DNA from: Candidatus Odinarchaeota archaeon
GTDB lineage: Archaea; Asgardarchaeota; JAGGXT01
Assembly (NCBI GenBank): GCA_021162905.1
Contig: JAGGXT010000090.1
Coordinates: 1 to 7,600, forward strand
Direction of reading: 5' to 3'
DNA length: 7,600 nt
The position numbers and the translations under genes were made by a program. Numbering within the stretch: position 1 is the first letter of the stretch; each line of letters starts with the position of its first letter. Shown one piece after another: positions 1 through 6,030 of this stretch. Below the pieces are notes generated by a model. That model was not told where the DNA came from. It did no database searches and worked only from the letters and a program-made list of their open reading frames with translations.

Positions 1-2
1 AT

Positions 3-455
3 TATGGTGCTCCAAATTCCATCGAGGAATTTATTCAACGTAAGGGAAGAGTTGGACGAAGTTTAAAAGATCGGCCGCTGATCATTCTTGTTACCATGCC
101 AAATCGACTCATGGACAATCTTTATTTTGCTTATCCGGACTATTTATTAAGCGGAGAACTTACAATACCAAACATAAGCCCAAATAACTATTATGTTATA
201 CGGGACGCAGTTAGAGCAACGATATTAGATCAAATGGCATATATGAATATTTTTGGCAGAGACGAACATGCCCTAAGAAGAGTCAAAAATCAGGTTATTA
301 AAGAACTTTTTTATAGAGAAAGCGAAGTAGAAAAATACTCATTACAGGAAGCAAAACATATAGTACCAGGTTTTAATGAAGATATCCTAAAAAATATAAT
401 AAAATTCACAATAAATCGTGCACGTGAATCAAGAAGTCGAACGGGCGGGTATTAA
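3..455 (+). CDS. SF2 helicase, C-terminal fragment (DrmA/YprA-like), truncated by window start
   Basis: The reading frame is open from base 3 and codes upstream of the first ATG (base 96), so that ATG is internal and the gene begins outside the window. Bases 36-59 encode QRKGRVGR, helicase motif VI with the arginine fingers of superfamily 2 ATPases. It is followed by a hydrophobic strand (PLIILVT) and a segment resembling the tail of DrmA/YprA-type helicases: PNRLMDNLYFAYPDYLL, an Asn-rich stretch, then helices. The last ~60 residues are charged and helical, ending in an Arg-rich tail. ATP-driven translocation on DNA is expected from the family. The stop lies 2 bases before the next gene, whose likely ribosome-binding site (GGGCGGGT, 443-450) sits in this gene's last codons, suggesting translational coupling. 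A helicase is very likely; DrmA is inferred from the DUF1998-like and PLD neighbours. DrmA is usually about 1,000 residues or more, so most of the protein, including the Walker motifs, is not visible. Confidence 0.85.
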   Translation, partial: YGAPNSIEEFIQRKGRVGRSLKDRPLIILVTMPNRLMDNLYFAYPDYLLSGELTIPNISPNNYYVIRDAVRATILDQMAYMNIFGRDEHALRRVKNQVIKELFYRESEVEKYSLQEAKHIVPGFNEDILKNIIKFTINRARESRSRTGGY

Positions 456-457
456 AA

Positions 458-2734
458 ATGGGTAATTATTCTGATCTATTTGATGTACAGTTATTAACTA
501 TTTCCCCTCCAAAGGAATTTACATTCCGCATAAATGGCCGAGAATGGGGCTATCAATATTTGAAATTTGTTATGCCAGGAAACATCACTGCCAGATTTGG
601 ATCCCCCGAAAGAAAGTTTTCTTGGGTTCCACCCAAACTTCATCCACGCTTCCCCTTTTCATTAGAATTGAGTAACTATTCGCTTCATAAGGTTAGTGAA
701 CGCTCATTATCAAGCTTGCAACTACCATATTTTATTAAAAATTTATTTGGAGAAAAAGAGGTTATTTATCTTGCGTACATAGAGGAGGTGTATCTCAGTC
801 CTGTTGACATTCCTCCCAACAAAAACTATGCAGAGAATTTTTTCTTAAATTTCAATGAAGATGGTACATGGGAGGTAACTGAAAGTAGAACAAAAAATTC
901 ATATGCAATAAGATATGATAGCAAAAGTTTCCCTCTCGAATCATTAATAATTTTAGATCATACAACCCCTTCAAGGACCTTTAAAATTCCACAACCCCTG
1001 AGCAATATAATTGGAGACAACATAGAATTCTATAATCGTTATAACAGCACGATTCACGCCTTTCCTATAATATACGGTTCATCTCTTGATATTAAATTTA
1101 AGCACGGCAATACCATGGGACGAATAAAGGGAATTTACACATTTGTTCACGAAGGTCGCCATACAATAATAGTGCTCTCAAAGGCTTTTTCGGGCATACC
1201 CTACATACGACTGGAAGGCTTTAACATTCCAGTAAATACGCAGCGACTCGTTTCAGTAGTTGAGAAAACTTCAAGTAATCTCGATAAAAGGCTTTTCCTC
1301 AAGGCTTTGATGGTTGACTTGCAATTTAACCTACTTTCTCAAGTTGATTTGGAACTTAATATTTTTGACATGGAACAAATTTGTCGCAGTTTTGCGATAA
1401 CATACTTATTGGAAAAAACTAAGGAAAAAATCGATCCAGTCGTCTTCGAGTTGCTAGGAATAACGCCTGGAAAAGATTTCGTGTTATATAATGACATGTT
1501 AGTGGTTTCAACCATAGCTAATAAGCTATTCGGAAAAACGGATTGGTCAGAACAACTAAATAACGATAAGATAGCGGAATTAGTTTTAAACATTTTTAAA
1601 AACACCGAAAACAGAATTGGGAAAAATAAAAAAACATTTTACACCAATATTTTAGCTCACACTATTGCTCATGCATTACGTGATGCTGCAGCTCTAGTTA
1701 GTGGTTTAGATTCTATAATACCTATAATTGATTTAAAAGATCCTACAGAAACAACATCAAGAATCAGCGTAGTTGAAGAAATTCCTGCAACTGGTTTTGC
1801 AAGTGTTGTTGAAAGAAACTACGATGCATACTTGACAGAAAAACAAGGAATTATACGTACACCCAACGATTTTATGTCATATCTTGAATCGATTATTCTC
1901 ACAAATCGTATACTTGATACAGAATTGTTTATTTATGACAAAGTGATTCCAAACTTATCTGAAGAAGATGCTGAGAAACTTAAGAATATAGAAAATAATT
2001 TAAAGCTTGCCAGCGAAATTGAAAAAATTCTTCGATGTAAATTACCGAGTGAAGTTGAGCTCTCAACGATAAGAAGAGTAATTCGAAATTTGCGTATTTT
2101 TAGGGAGATTTGGCTTGGATACATTTATCTGAAAAATATTTTTGGCACAGAGCCCTTTTCAGAGTTTTTCTCTTGGTTCCTTCTGAACTTATCTAAAGGA
2201 GAAATTCCAAAAAGCTTAGAAGATAGATTTAAAAAAATTCTTGAATATTCTTCCCATTTAATTCCAGAAGAACAGAAAGATATTATAAAACTACCCGGAC
2301 TTAGAGCGTTATACCACGAATTGTCTAAAACGATAGAACCTACAGAAAGAGTCGACACAGTCTTTCGCGGACGGGTGGAGTCGTTAATTCCACTAATATG
2401 TACTTATGACGATTCATTTGCATTGACAACTCAAAAATGTGGATTGGGCATACCTAGTGCGACTAAATATCTTATTGACTACTTATTTCTTCGCAACTCA
2501 TATATTCTTTCCATCAAAACACCTACGGAATTAGACAGCAGTGTAATAACTAAAAAGGAAAGGCTTTACATCACTAGTAGGGACTCCGATGCAAAAACCA
2601 TGATGAAAAGAATCGAAGAACTTCTTGTTAAAAATCCAAATTTGCAGCTAAGAATCCCCAAACTAACTACATATATTTATTCGTCAGTTGGACACCCGCA
2701 AATAATAACTATAACGTGTTTAATCAAGAGTTGA
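458..2734 (+). CDS. Large DUF1998-like protein, probable DrmB homologue
   Basis: This 758-residue protein lies between a helicase and a PLD-fold protein, the position of drmB in DISARM. Residues 1-260 appear beta-rich and match nothing I recognise. Residues 270-400 are mostly helical. The best family clue is residues 397-417, NILAHTIAHALRDAAALVSGL, with His401 and His405, which resembles the HTxxHxL helix of DUF1998 proteins. About 20 residues later, VVEEIPATGFASVVERNYDA resembles the DUF1998 strand usually written as GG-G. Near the C terminus, Cys648 and Cys661 (KCGLGIPSATKYLID) resemble the last part of the DUF1998 zinc cluster, but only two of the usual four cysteines are present, so a zinc site may be lost. 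DrmB works with the DrmA helicase in recognising incoming DNA (family knowledge). Residues 495-600 are charged and possibly coiled coil. The start follows GGGCGGGT by 7 bases. The DUF1998 relationship is probable; the DrmB assignment rests on gene order. Confidence 0.68.
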   Translation: MGNYSDLFDVQLLTISPPKEFTFRINGREWGYQYLKFVMPGNITARFGSPERKFSWVPPKLHPRFPFSLELSNYSLHKVSERSLSSLQLPYFIKNLFGEKEVIYLAYIEEVYLSPVDIPPNKNYAENFFLNFNEDGTWEVTESRTKNSYAIRYDSKSFPLESLIILDHTTPSRTFKIPQPLSNIIGDNIEFYNRYNSTIHAFPIIYGSSLDIKFKHGNTMGRIKGIYTFVHEGRHTIIVLSKAFSGIPYIRLEGFNIPVNTQRLVSVVEKTSSNLDKRLFLKALMVDLQFNLLSQVDLELNIFDMEQICRSFAITYLLEKTKEKIDPVVFELLGITPGKDFVLYNDMLVVSTIANKLFGKTDWSEQLNNDKIAELVLNIFKNTENRIGKNKKTFYTNILAHTIAHALRDAAALVSGLDSIIPIIDLKDPTETTSRISVVEEIPATGFASVVERNYDAYLTEKQGIIRTPNDFMSYLESIILTNRILDTELFIYDKVIPNLSEEDAEKLKNIENNLKLASEIEKILRCKLPSEVELSTIRRVIRNLRIFREIWLGYIYLKNIFGTEPFSEFFSWFLLNLSKGEIPKSLEDRFKKILEYSSHLIPEEQKDIIKLPGLRALYHELSKTIEPTERVDTVFRGRVESLIPLICTYDDSFALTTQKCGLGIPSATKYLIDYLFLRNSYILSIKTPTELDSSVITKKERLYITSRDSDAKTMMKRIEELLVKNPNLQLRIPKLTTYIYSSVGHPQIITITCLIKS

Positions 2735-2735
2735 G

Positions 2736-3503
2736 ATGATGAAAGTGATTCTACTAGCAAGTAAATACACACTTACTAAAGTATCGAATCTAGAACTTAT
2801 AGGAGATCGAGTGGTTGAACTTTTTCTATCCATGCAACTCTTTGAAGACGACATGTACATTATTTCTCCTTGGATAAGAAACTTCAAACATTCAGTTTAT
2901 GGTAAATTAGTACCTCAAAGTATGTTAATCTCGCCGAGCCCCAGTTTACTTGACTTACTTCGATATGCAAAAGTAAATAACATAATAGTGAAAATATTGG
3001 TGAAACCAATTCATGAATTATTCAATTCAGAGTATATTCGAACCCTAACAAGTGTTACCATCAGAGACCCGCTGAATCCCGCAATTTCTTTACTTATTAA
3101 CCAAACACTTGCCCAAATGCATATGCTTCGCCTACTTTATAACATAATTCGGGAAAAATTAGCAGAAGTCCGTTTTCTAGAACGCCTACATACAAAAATA
3201 ATGGCAACAAGGAAATTTGCAATAATAGGATCATCAAACTATACAGAATCTGGTTTAAACTACAACGTGGAGACTAACATTTTTGTTAGCGGTACCGATG
3301 CTGAACAAATATACGAACTTGCAAAAAACATGTGGGAAGCAAGTCAACCTGTCTCAGTATACAAAGAAAAACGATTCTCAATATGGGAAGACAAATACAA
3401 CGAGTTACTAGAAGCACTAAAAATATATAAGAGAAGCGTTAAAAATCCTGACCCAAGATTAATAGATTTAATGAATCTATTAACGAGAATAATAGCTATA
3501 TGA
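2736..3503 (+). CDS. PLD-fold protein with a single degenerate HKD motif, probable DrmC homologue
   Basis: A 255-residue protein that starts one base after the preceding stop (TGAgATGATG), so it is almost certainly co-transcribed and translationally coupled. An N-terminal strand MYIISPWI (40-47) is typical of the phospholipase D/nuclease fold. The catalytic motif is at 152-168, HTKIMATRKFAIIGSSN: His152, Lys154, Gly165, Ser166 and Asn168 fit HxK...GSxxN. The usual Asp (position 159) is Arg and the spacing to Gly is one residue short. Glu179 in NVETNI fits the conserved downstream acidic residue. A single motif implies that a dimer would be needed to form the active site. The C-terminal ~50 residues are helical and charged. 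Length and position match DrmC, the PLD-domain member of DISARM. Whether it cuts nucleic acid cannot be told from sequence; DrmC is reported to be partly dispensable in some DISARM systems. Either of two adjacent ATGs (2736, 2739) could be the start. Confidence 0.78.
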   Translation: MMKVILLASKYTLTKVSNLELIGDRVVELFLSMQLFEDDMYIISPWIRNFKHSVYGKLVPQSMLISPSPSLLDLLRYAKVNNIIVKILVKPIHELFNSEYIRTLTSVTIRDPLNPAISLLINQTLAQMHMLRLLYNIIREKLAEVRFLERLHTKIMATRKFAIIGSSNYTESGLNYNVETNIFVSGTDAEQIYELAKNMWEASQPVSVYKEKRFSIWEDKYNELLEALKIYKRSVKNPDPRLIDLMNLLTRIIAI

Positions 3504-3854
3504 CCTTATAATATTTTTAACTACTCGTTAGGGAATTCTAATAACTTTGTGATCTTTCTATAATCTAGTTTGTGTTGTTCTAATAGCACACCTATCTTTA
3601 AAATAAAAATGGAAAACACAAAATTGAAAATATAAAGTAATCTGGTTACTGAACCAACACTTGTACTTAATTTCACTGGTAGGGACGTTAGCAAAAATTC
3701 GATTTCGACGCCAAATGGAAAACGTTAAACATGGTTTCCAAGTCAGGACAAAATATTTCAAGGATAATTTACGTTCACTTACCATAATTTTCCAAATTAA
3801 TAAAACAATAACATTCTTGAAATATCTACGAAGACATTTATGGAGATTGAAATA
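3504..3854 (+). other. Intergenic region between the DISARM-like operon and the DUF2400-nuclease gene
   Basis: About 350 bases with no convincing gene. Just after the operon's last stop there is a run of five T (TATTTTTAAC, near 3514-3521), the usual archaeal intrinsic termination signal. A small hairpin, TGGTT-ACTG-AACCA, sits at 3643-3656. A weak TATA-like stretch (TTAATAAAA, 3797-3805) would place a transcription start near 3828, shortly before the next gene. Open frames here (a 64-codon TTG-start frame on + and a 75-codon frame on -) have no ribosome-binding site or recognisable sequence, and they overlap each other; I treat them as chance. Base composition changes across this stretch. 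Confidence 0.5.
3842..3845 (+). promoter_or_regulatory. Shine-Dalgarno site deciding the start of the DUF2400-nuclease gene
   Basis: GGAG lies 9 bases upstream of the paired ATGs at 3855 and 3858. It overlaps an earlier in-frame ATG at 3840, which has no such site in front of it. This favours 3855 over 3840 as the translation start. Confidence 0.55.
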
Positions 3855-5099
3855 ATGATGTTTAATAGTGAATTTATGAGGAATTCTCTTGAAGAGGCTT
3901 ATGAGAGACTTAAAGGTATATATTTTAGTACATCTGCTTTGAGAGTTGTTCGGATGTATTCACCAAGGGATTCTGCAGATTTGGAGCTTTGGACTTTGTT
4001 TTGTGCAATTACTGATTTTCAGATATCCGTCATTAAATGGCTTATTCCTATGTTATCTGGTCTTTGCGAAGAAATTGAAGGTAAAGGCCTTAAATTTATA
4101 GATCTAATTTACGATCTTCAGTTGGCTAGAAAACTACTTTCAACTTTTAGTTGGGGCAGTAATAAAAAGGGATTTGCACATAGATTTATAGACTTGGAGG
4201 ATTTAATTTGTCTTTTTACTTCACTTAAGAATATACTGACAAATTATGGTTCACTTGGAAATTTTGCAAAAAATCTCTATGAAGATGCAATGGATGAAGG
4301 TTTAGAGGAACCCCTTGAATATGTGGTTAAAGGTTTAGCCCAGGAACTTAGAAGCCATTTTCCAGATGTCTATGGTAAGACAGGTATGCTTGTGCCAGAT
4401 CCTTCGGGGAATTCTGCGTTTAAGAGGTTGAATCTTTTTCTTAGGTGGATGGTTAGGCCTTATCCTGATCTTGGCCTTTGGAATTTTATTGATAAGAGGT
4501 TTTTGCTTGTCTCTCTCGATATTGGAGTGTTGAGAACTGTTAGCCGTGTTTTCGATGTAAGGTTTGCTGGTGGATCTGTATGGAAGAATGTGTTGAAGGT
4601 GACGAAGCTTTTTAGGAATATTAATTCGGAGGACCCTGTTAAATACGATTATGTGTTTTCTAGACCTGCGATTATGGGTTATTGTGCTAAAGATCCTGCT
4701 AGAAATAGATGCTATTTATGTCCTTTGAATGAGATTTGTAGTTCTGCTAGTTTACCTTTTAAGCCTAAAGTAAAACCTTTAACTTCAAGTAAGGAAAGAA
4801 AGATACTCGATGAATTTTTAAAAATTGATGGAGATAAATTTGACGAGATTAAGACTGAATATCCTGTTGGTGGTAAGAGTATTGATGTTGTAGCGCATGA
4901 TAGGAATTGCAACTGGTATGTGATGGAAGTGGAGGAAAAGTTGAATTATACGGCGATTGGTCAAGCTGTTACTTATAGGAAACTTTTCACGGAAATTAAG
5001 AAAATAAGACCGAAGGCTGTGATTATATGTAGAGATGCTCCGCTTGATTTAAAGGCTGCTTGTGAGGTAGATGTGGGCATAGAAGTAATTTTAGTGTAG
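3855..5099 (+). CDS. DUF2400 (TIGR02757-like) glycosylase-fold protein fused to a PD-(D/E)XK-like nuclease domain
   Basis: This 414-residue protein has two parts (numbering from the ATG at 3855). Residues ~1-295 match DUF2400/TIGR02757, predicted HhH-GPD-type DNA glycosylase/lyases. The family features seen are FAHRFIDLEDLICLFTSLKNI (about 107-127), KRLNLFLRWMVRP (190-202), VSLDIGV with Asp222 at the position of the HhH-GPD catalytic Asp (family norm LDTHV), and DPVKYDY. Cys277, 286, 289 and 295 form C-X8-C-X2-C-X5-C, close to the endonuclease III 4Fe-4S ligand pattern C-X6-C-X2-C-X5-C. Residues ~310-414 resemble a restriction-endonuclease-fold domain: SIDVVAHD (Asp344), YVMEVEEKLN (Glu358, Glu360, Lys362) and AIGQAVTYR (Gln370, Tyr374, a QxxxY-like motif). 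The usual E-x-K appears as E-V-E, with Lys two residues later, so activity is uncertain. DUF2400 proteins are usually about 250-300 residues, so the C-terminal domain is an addition. No operon partner is visible. An alternative start is 3840. A role in DNA repair or in processing modified DNA is inferred. Confidence 0.82.
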   Translation: MMFNSEFMRNSLEEAYERLKGIYFSTSALRVVRMYSPRDSADLELWTLFCAITDFQISVIKWLIPMLSGLCEEIEGKGLKFIDLIYDLQLARKLLSTFSWGSNKKGFAHRFIDLEDLICLFTSLKNILTNYGSLGNFAKNLYEDAMDEGLEEPLEYVVKGLAQELRSHFPDVYGKTGMLVPDPSGNSAFKRLNLFLRWMVRPYPDLGLWNFIDKRFLLVSLDIGVLRTVSRVFDVRFAGGSVWKNVLKVTKLFRNINSEDPVKYDYVFSRPAIMGYCAKDPARNRCYLCPLNEICSSASLPFKPKVKPLTSSKERKILDEFLKIDGDKFDEIKTEYPVGGKSIDVVAHDRNCNWYVMEVEEKLNYTAIGQAVTYRKLFTEIKKIRPKAVIICRDAPLDLKAACEVDVGIEVILV

Positions 5100-5146
5100 A
5101 AAAGCTAAAAGACGAAATTTTTCGGGGGATTACAGAATTTACATTA

Positions 5147-5153
5147 TTTATAA
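5147..5153 (+). promoter_or_regulatory. Candidate archaeal TATA box
   Basis: TTTATAA within ATTATTTATAAGT is a close match to the archaeal TATA element. A start about 25 bases downstream would lie near 5176, giving a leader of roughly 65 bases before the small ORF at 5243. It could equally drive a small non-coding RNA ending near the hairpin at 5335-5359. No BRE was confirmed. Confidence 0.4.
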
Positions 5154-5242
5154 GTAAAAGTTGAAAGATGTTATTAGAGCGTTGAAGGTTGTATTCGTGT
5201 GTTCTTTTGTTCTTTTTACATAGTTTGATGGGTGAAAATTAA

Positions 5243-5332
5243 ATGGAGTTTAGTCCAACAGGAAATTATAGGGGTAAACTGTTGATGATTTCGGAGGGAG
5301 AACTTCTATATAACGGTGACACTGAAGGCTAA
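5243..5332 (+). CDS. Possible 29-residue small protein
   Basis: A short ORF beginning MEFSPTGNYRGKLL and ending LLYNGDTEG. GGTGA (5231-5235) lies 7 bases before the ATG and could pair with the 3' end of archaeal 16S rRNA. A TATA-like box lies 90 bases upstream, and a strong hairpin starts two bases after the stop. Promoter, ribosome site, ORF and hairpin in this order make a complete small transcription unit. The peptide is acidic, without a membrane segment, cysteines or a recognised domain. It could instead be a leader peptide, a remnant of a larger gene, or part of a non-coding RNA. Confidence 0.3.
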   Translation: MEFSPTGNYRGKLLMISEGELLYNGDTEG

Positions 5333-5334
5333 AG

Positions 5335-5359
5335 TATCTCTCTAGAATGTAGAGAGATA
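5335..5359. terminator. Perfect 10-bp hairpin between convergent transcription units
   Basis: Arms TATCTCTCTA (5335-5344) and TAGAGAGATA (5350-5359) are exact reverse complements around a 5-base loop, GAATG. The hairpin begins two bases after the stop of the 29-codon ORF and lies 33 bases past the stop of the minus-strand gene ending at 5393. On the minus strand, a T5 run (complement of the A5 at about 5370-5374) occurs between that gene's end and the hairpin. The position suggests a bidirectional transcription end or RNA-stabilising structure. Archaea do not usually need hairpins to terminate, so an RNA-stability or processing role is also possible. Confidence 0.5.
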
Positions 5360-5392
5360 TTAGTACCATAAAAAGATGTTTTAAGTGTTGTT

Positions 5393-5815
5393 TCAAGTTT
5401 GTCTGGGCCTATTGGAACAATGTTTTTTAGCTGCCTTGAATATTGCTTCAGACCAGCTTCTAGGGCCTGGTCCTGGTGGAAGTGGGCATTCGTATTTGTC
5501 TTCGATGTCTTTCCGTATGAACACTTCAATCTTGCTGTTGAACAGTATGAACAATGCTGGTTTTATTGGAGGTATCTGGTAGAAGTCTATTAACATTATC
5601 TTGTTTTCTTCGATTTTTATCGTGCCTTTAAATCTGCATACTGAGTACATTGTGTTGTCGCTCAGTCTTTTGTAGACCATTATGCAGTACCCGTCCTCGT
5701 ATTTGTAGAACCTGATTTCAAGTAGGGGTCTCAGACTTGGGCTATCCACTATTTGAATTTTGTCCTCCTTAACCAGTATTTGGGCAATTGTTGAGTACAT
5801 CATTCTATATGACAT
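5393..5815 (-). CDS. Small protein of unknown function, downstream of the HEPN-like gene
   Basis: A 140-residue protein from the ATG at 5815; I do not recognise a family. Residues ~1-105 look like alternating beta strands (ILVKEDKIQIVD, LLEIRFYKYEDGYCIMVYK, FKGTIKIEENKIMLIDFYQ) with no signal peptide and no clear membrane helix, although PALFILFNSKIEVFI is a hydrophobic strand. The end is distinctive: a Pro-Gly run (CPLPPGPGPRS) followed by a short basic helix with two cysteines in the C-terminal region. The start at 5815 is chosen because GGGG (5825-5828 on +) sits 9 bases upstream. An in-frame GTG at 5863 would add 16 residues but has no ribosome site. It lies on the same strand as the HEPN-like gene with a 215-base gap from this start, which contains a possible TATA box (TATAAAAAG, complement of about 5986-5994). 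Co-transcription with that gene is uncertain. A partner or antitoxin role would be speculation. Confidence 0.6.
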   Translation of the reverse strand: MSYRMMYSTIAQILVKEDKIQIVDSPSLRPLLEIRFYKYEDGYCIMVYKRLSDNTMYSVCRFKGTIKIEENKIMLIDFYQIPPIKPALFILFNSKIEVFIRKDIEDKYECPLPPGPGPRSWSEAIFKAAKKHCSNRPRQT

Positions 5816-6030
5816 TTTCTTAATCCCCAAATCTTGTGATTTCAACCTTCTTTGATTGTACACTCAGTATTGGTTTGTTCTACCCTGATTTTCTACTTTA
5901 CTACATGTTTTTAGTTTTGTAGGCGACTGAAGGTCTGGTAATTGTGGTTGCTATTATGATTAGAGTCGTTTTAAGTATGTTCACTTTTTATATGGCTTCA
6001 TAAATAGGATTCAGCTTCCTAGAGAACGCT

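Noticed and set aside
1339..2358. Three minus-strand open frames (63-88 codons) inside the DUF1998-like gene
   Set aside because: Antisense shadows of a long, continuous coding frame with no start signals.
3643..3656. Hairpin TGGTT-ACTG-AACCA as a terminator or repeat unit
   Set aside because: The stem is only 5 bp, is not next to a gene end, and is not repeated elsewhere in the window.
3558..3855. Overlapping open frames (75 codons on -, 64 codons on + with TTG start) in the gap before the DUF2400 gene
   Set aside because: No ribosome-binding site, no recognisable residues or domain, and the two overlap on opposite strands; most likely chance.
5113..5124. CGAAA-TT-TTTCG as a terminator after the DUF2400-nuclease gene
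   Set aside because: The loop is only two bases, so the hairpin is sterically poor; only the T run could contribute to termination.
5283..5325. Possible C/D-box guide RNA (TGATGA ... CTGA)
   Set aside because: The residue before TGATGA is not a purine, no clear D' and C' boxes are spaced correctly, and the stretch lies inside the small ORF.
5385..5593. Two plus-strand open frames opposite the minus-strand small protein
   Set aside because: They mirror the coding of the minus-strand gene, which has a better start site and more protein-like composition.
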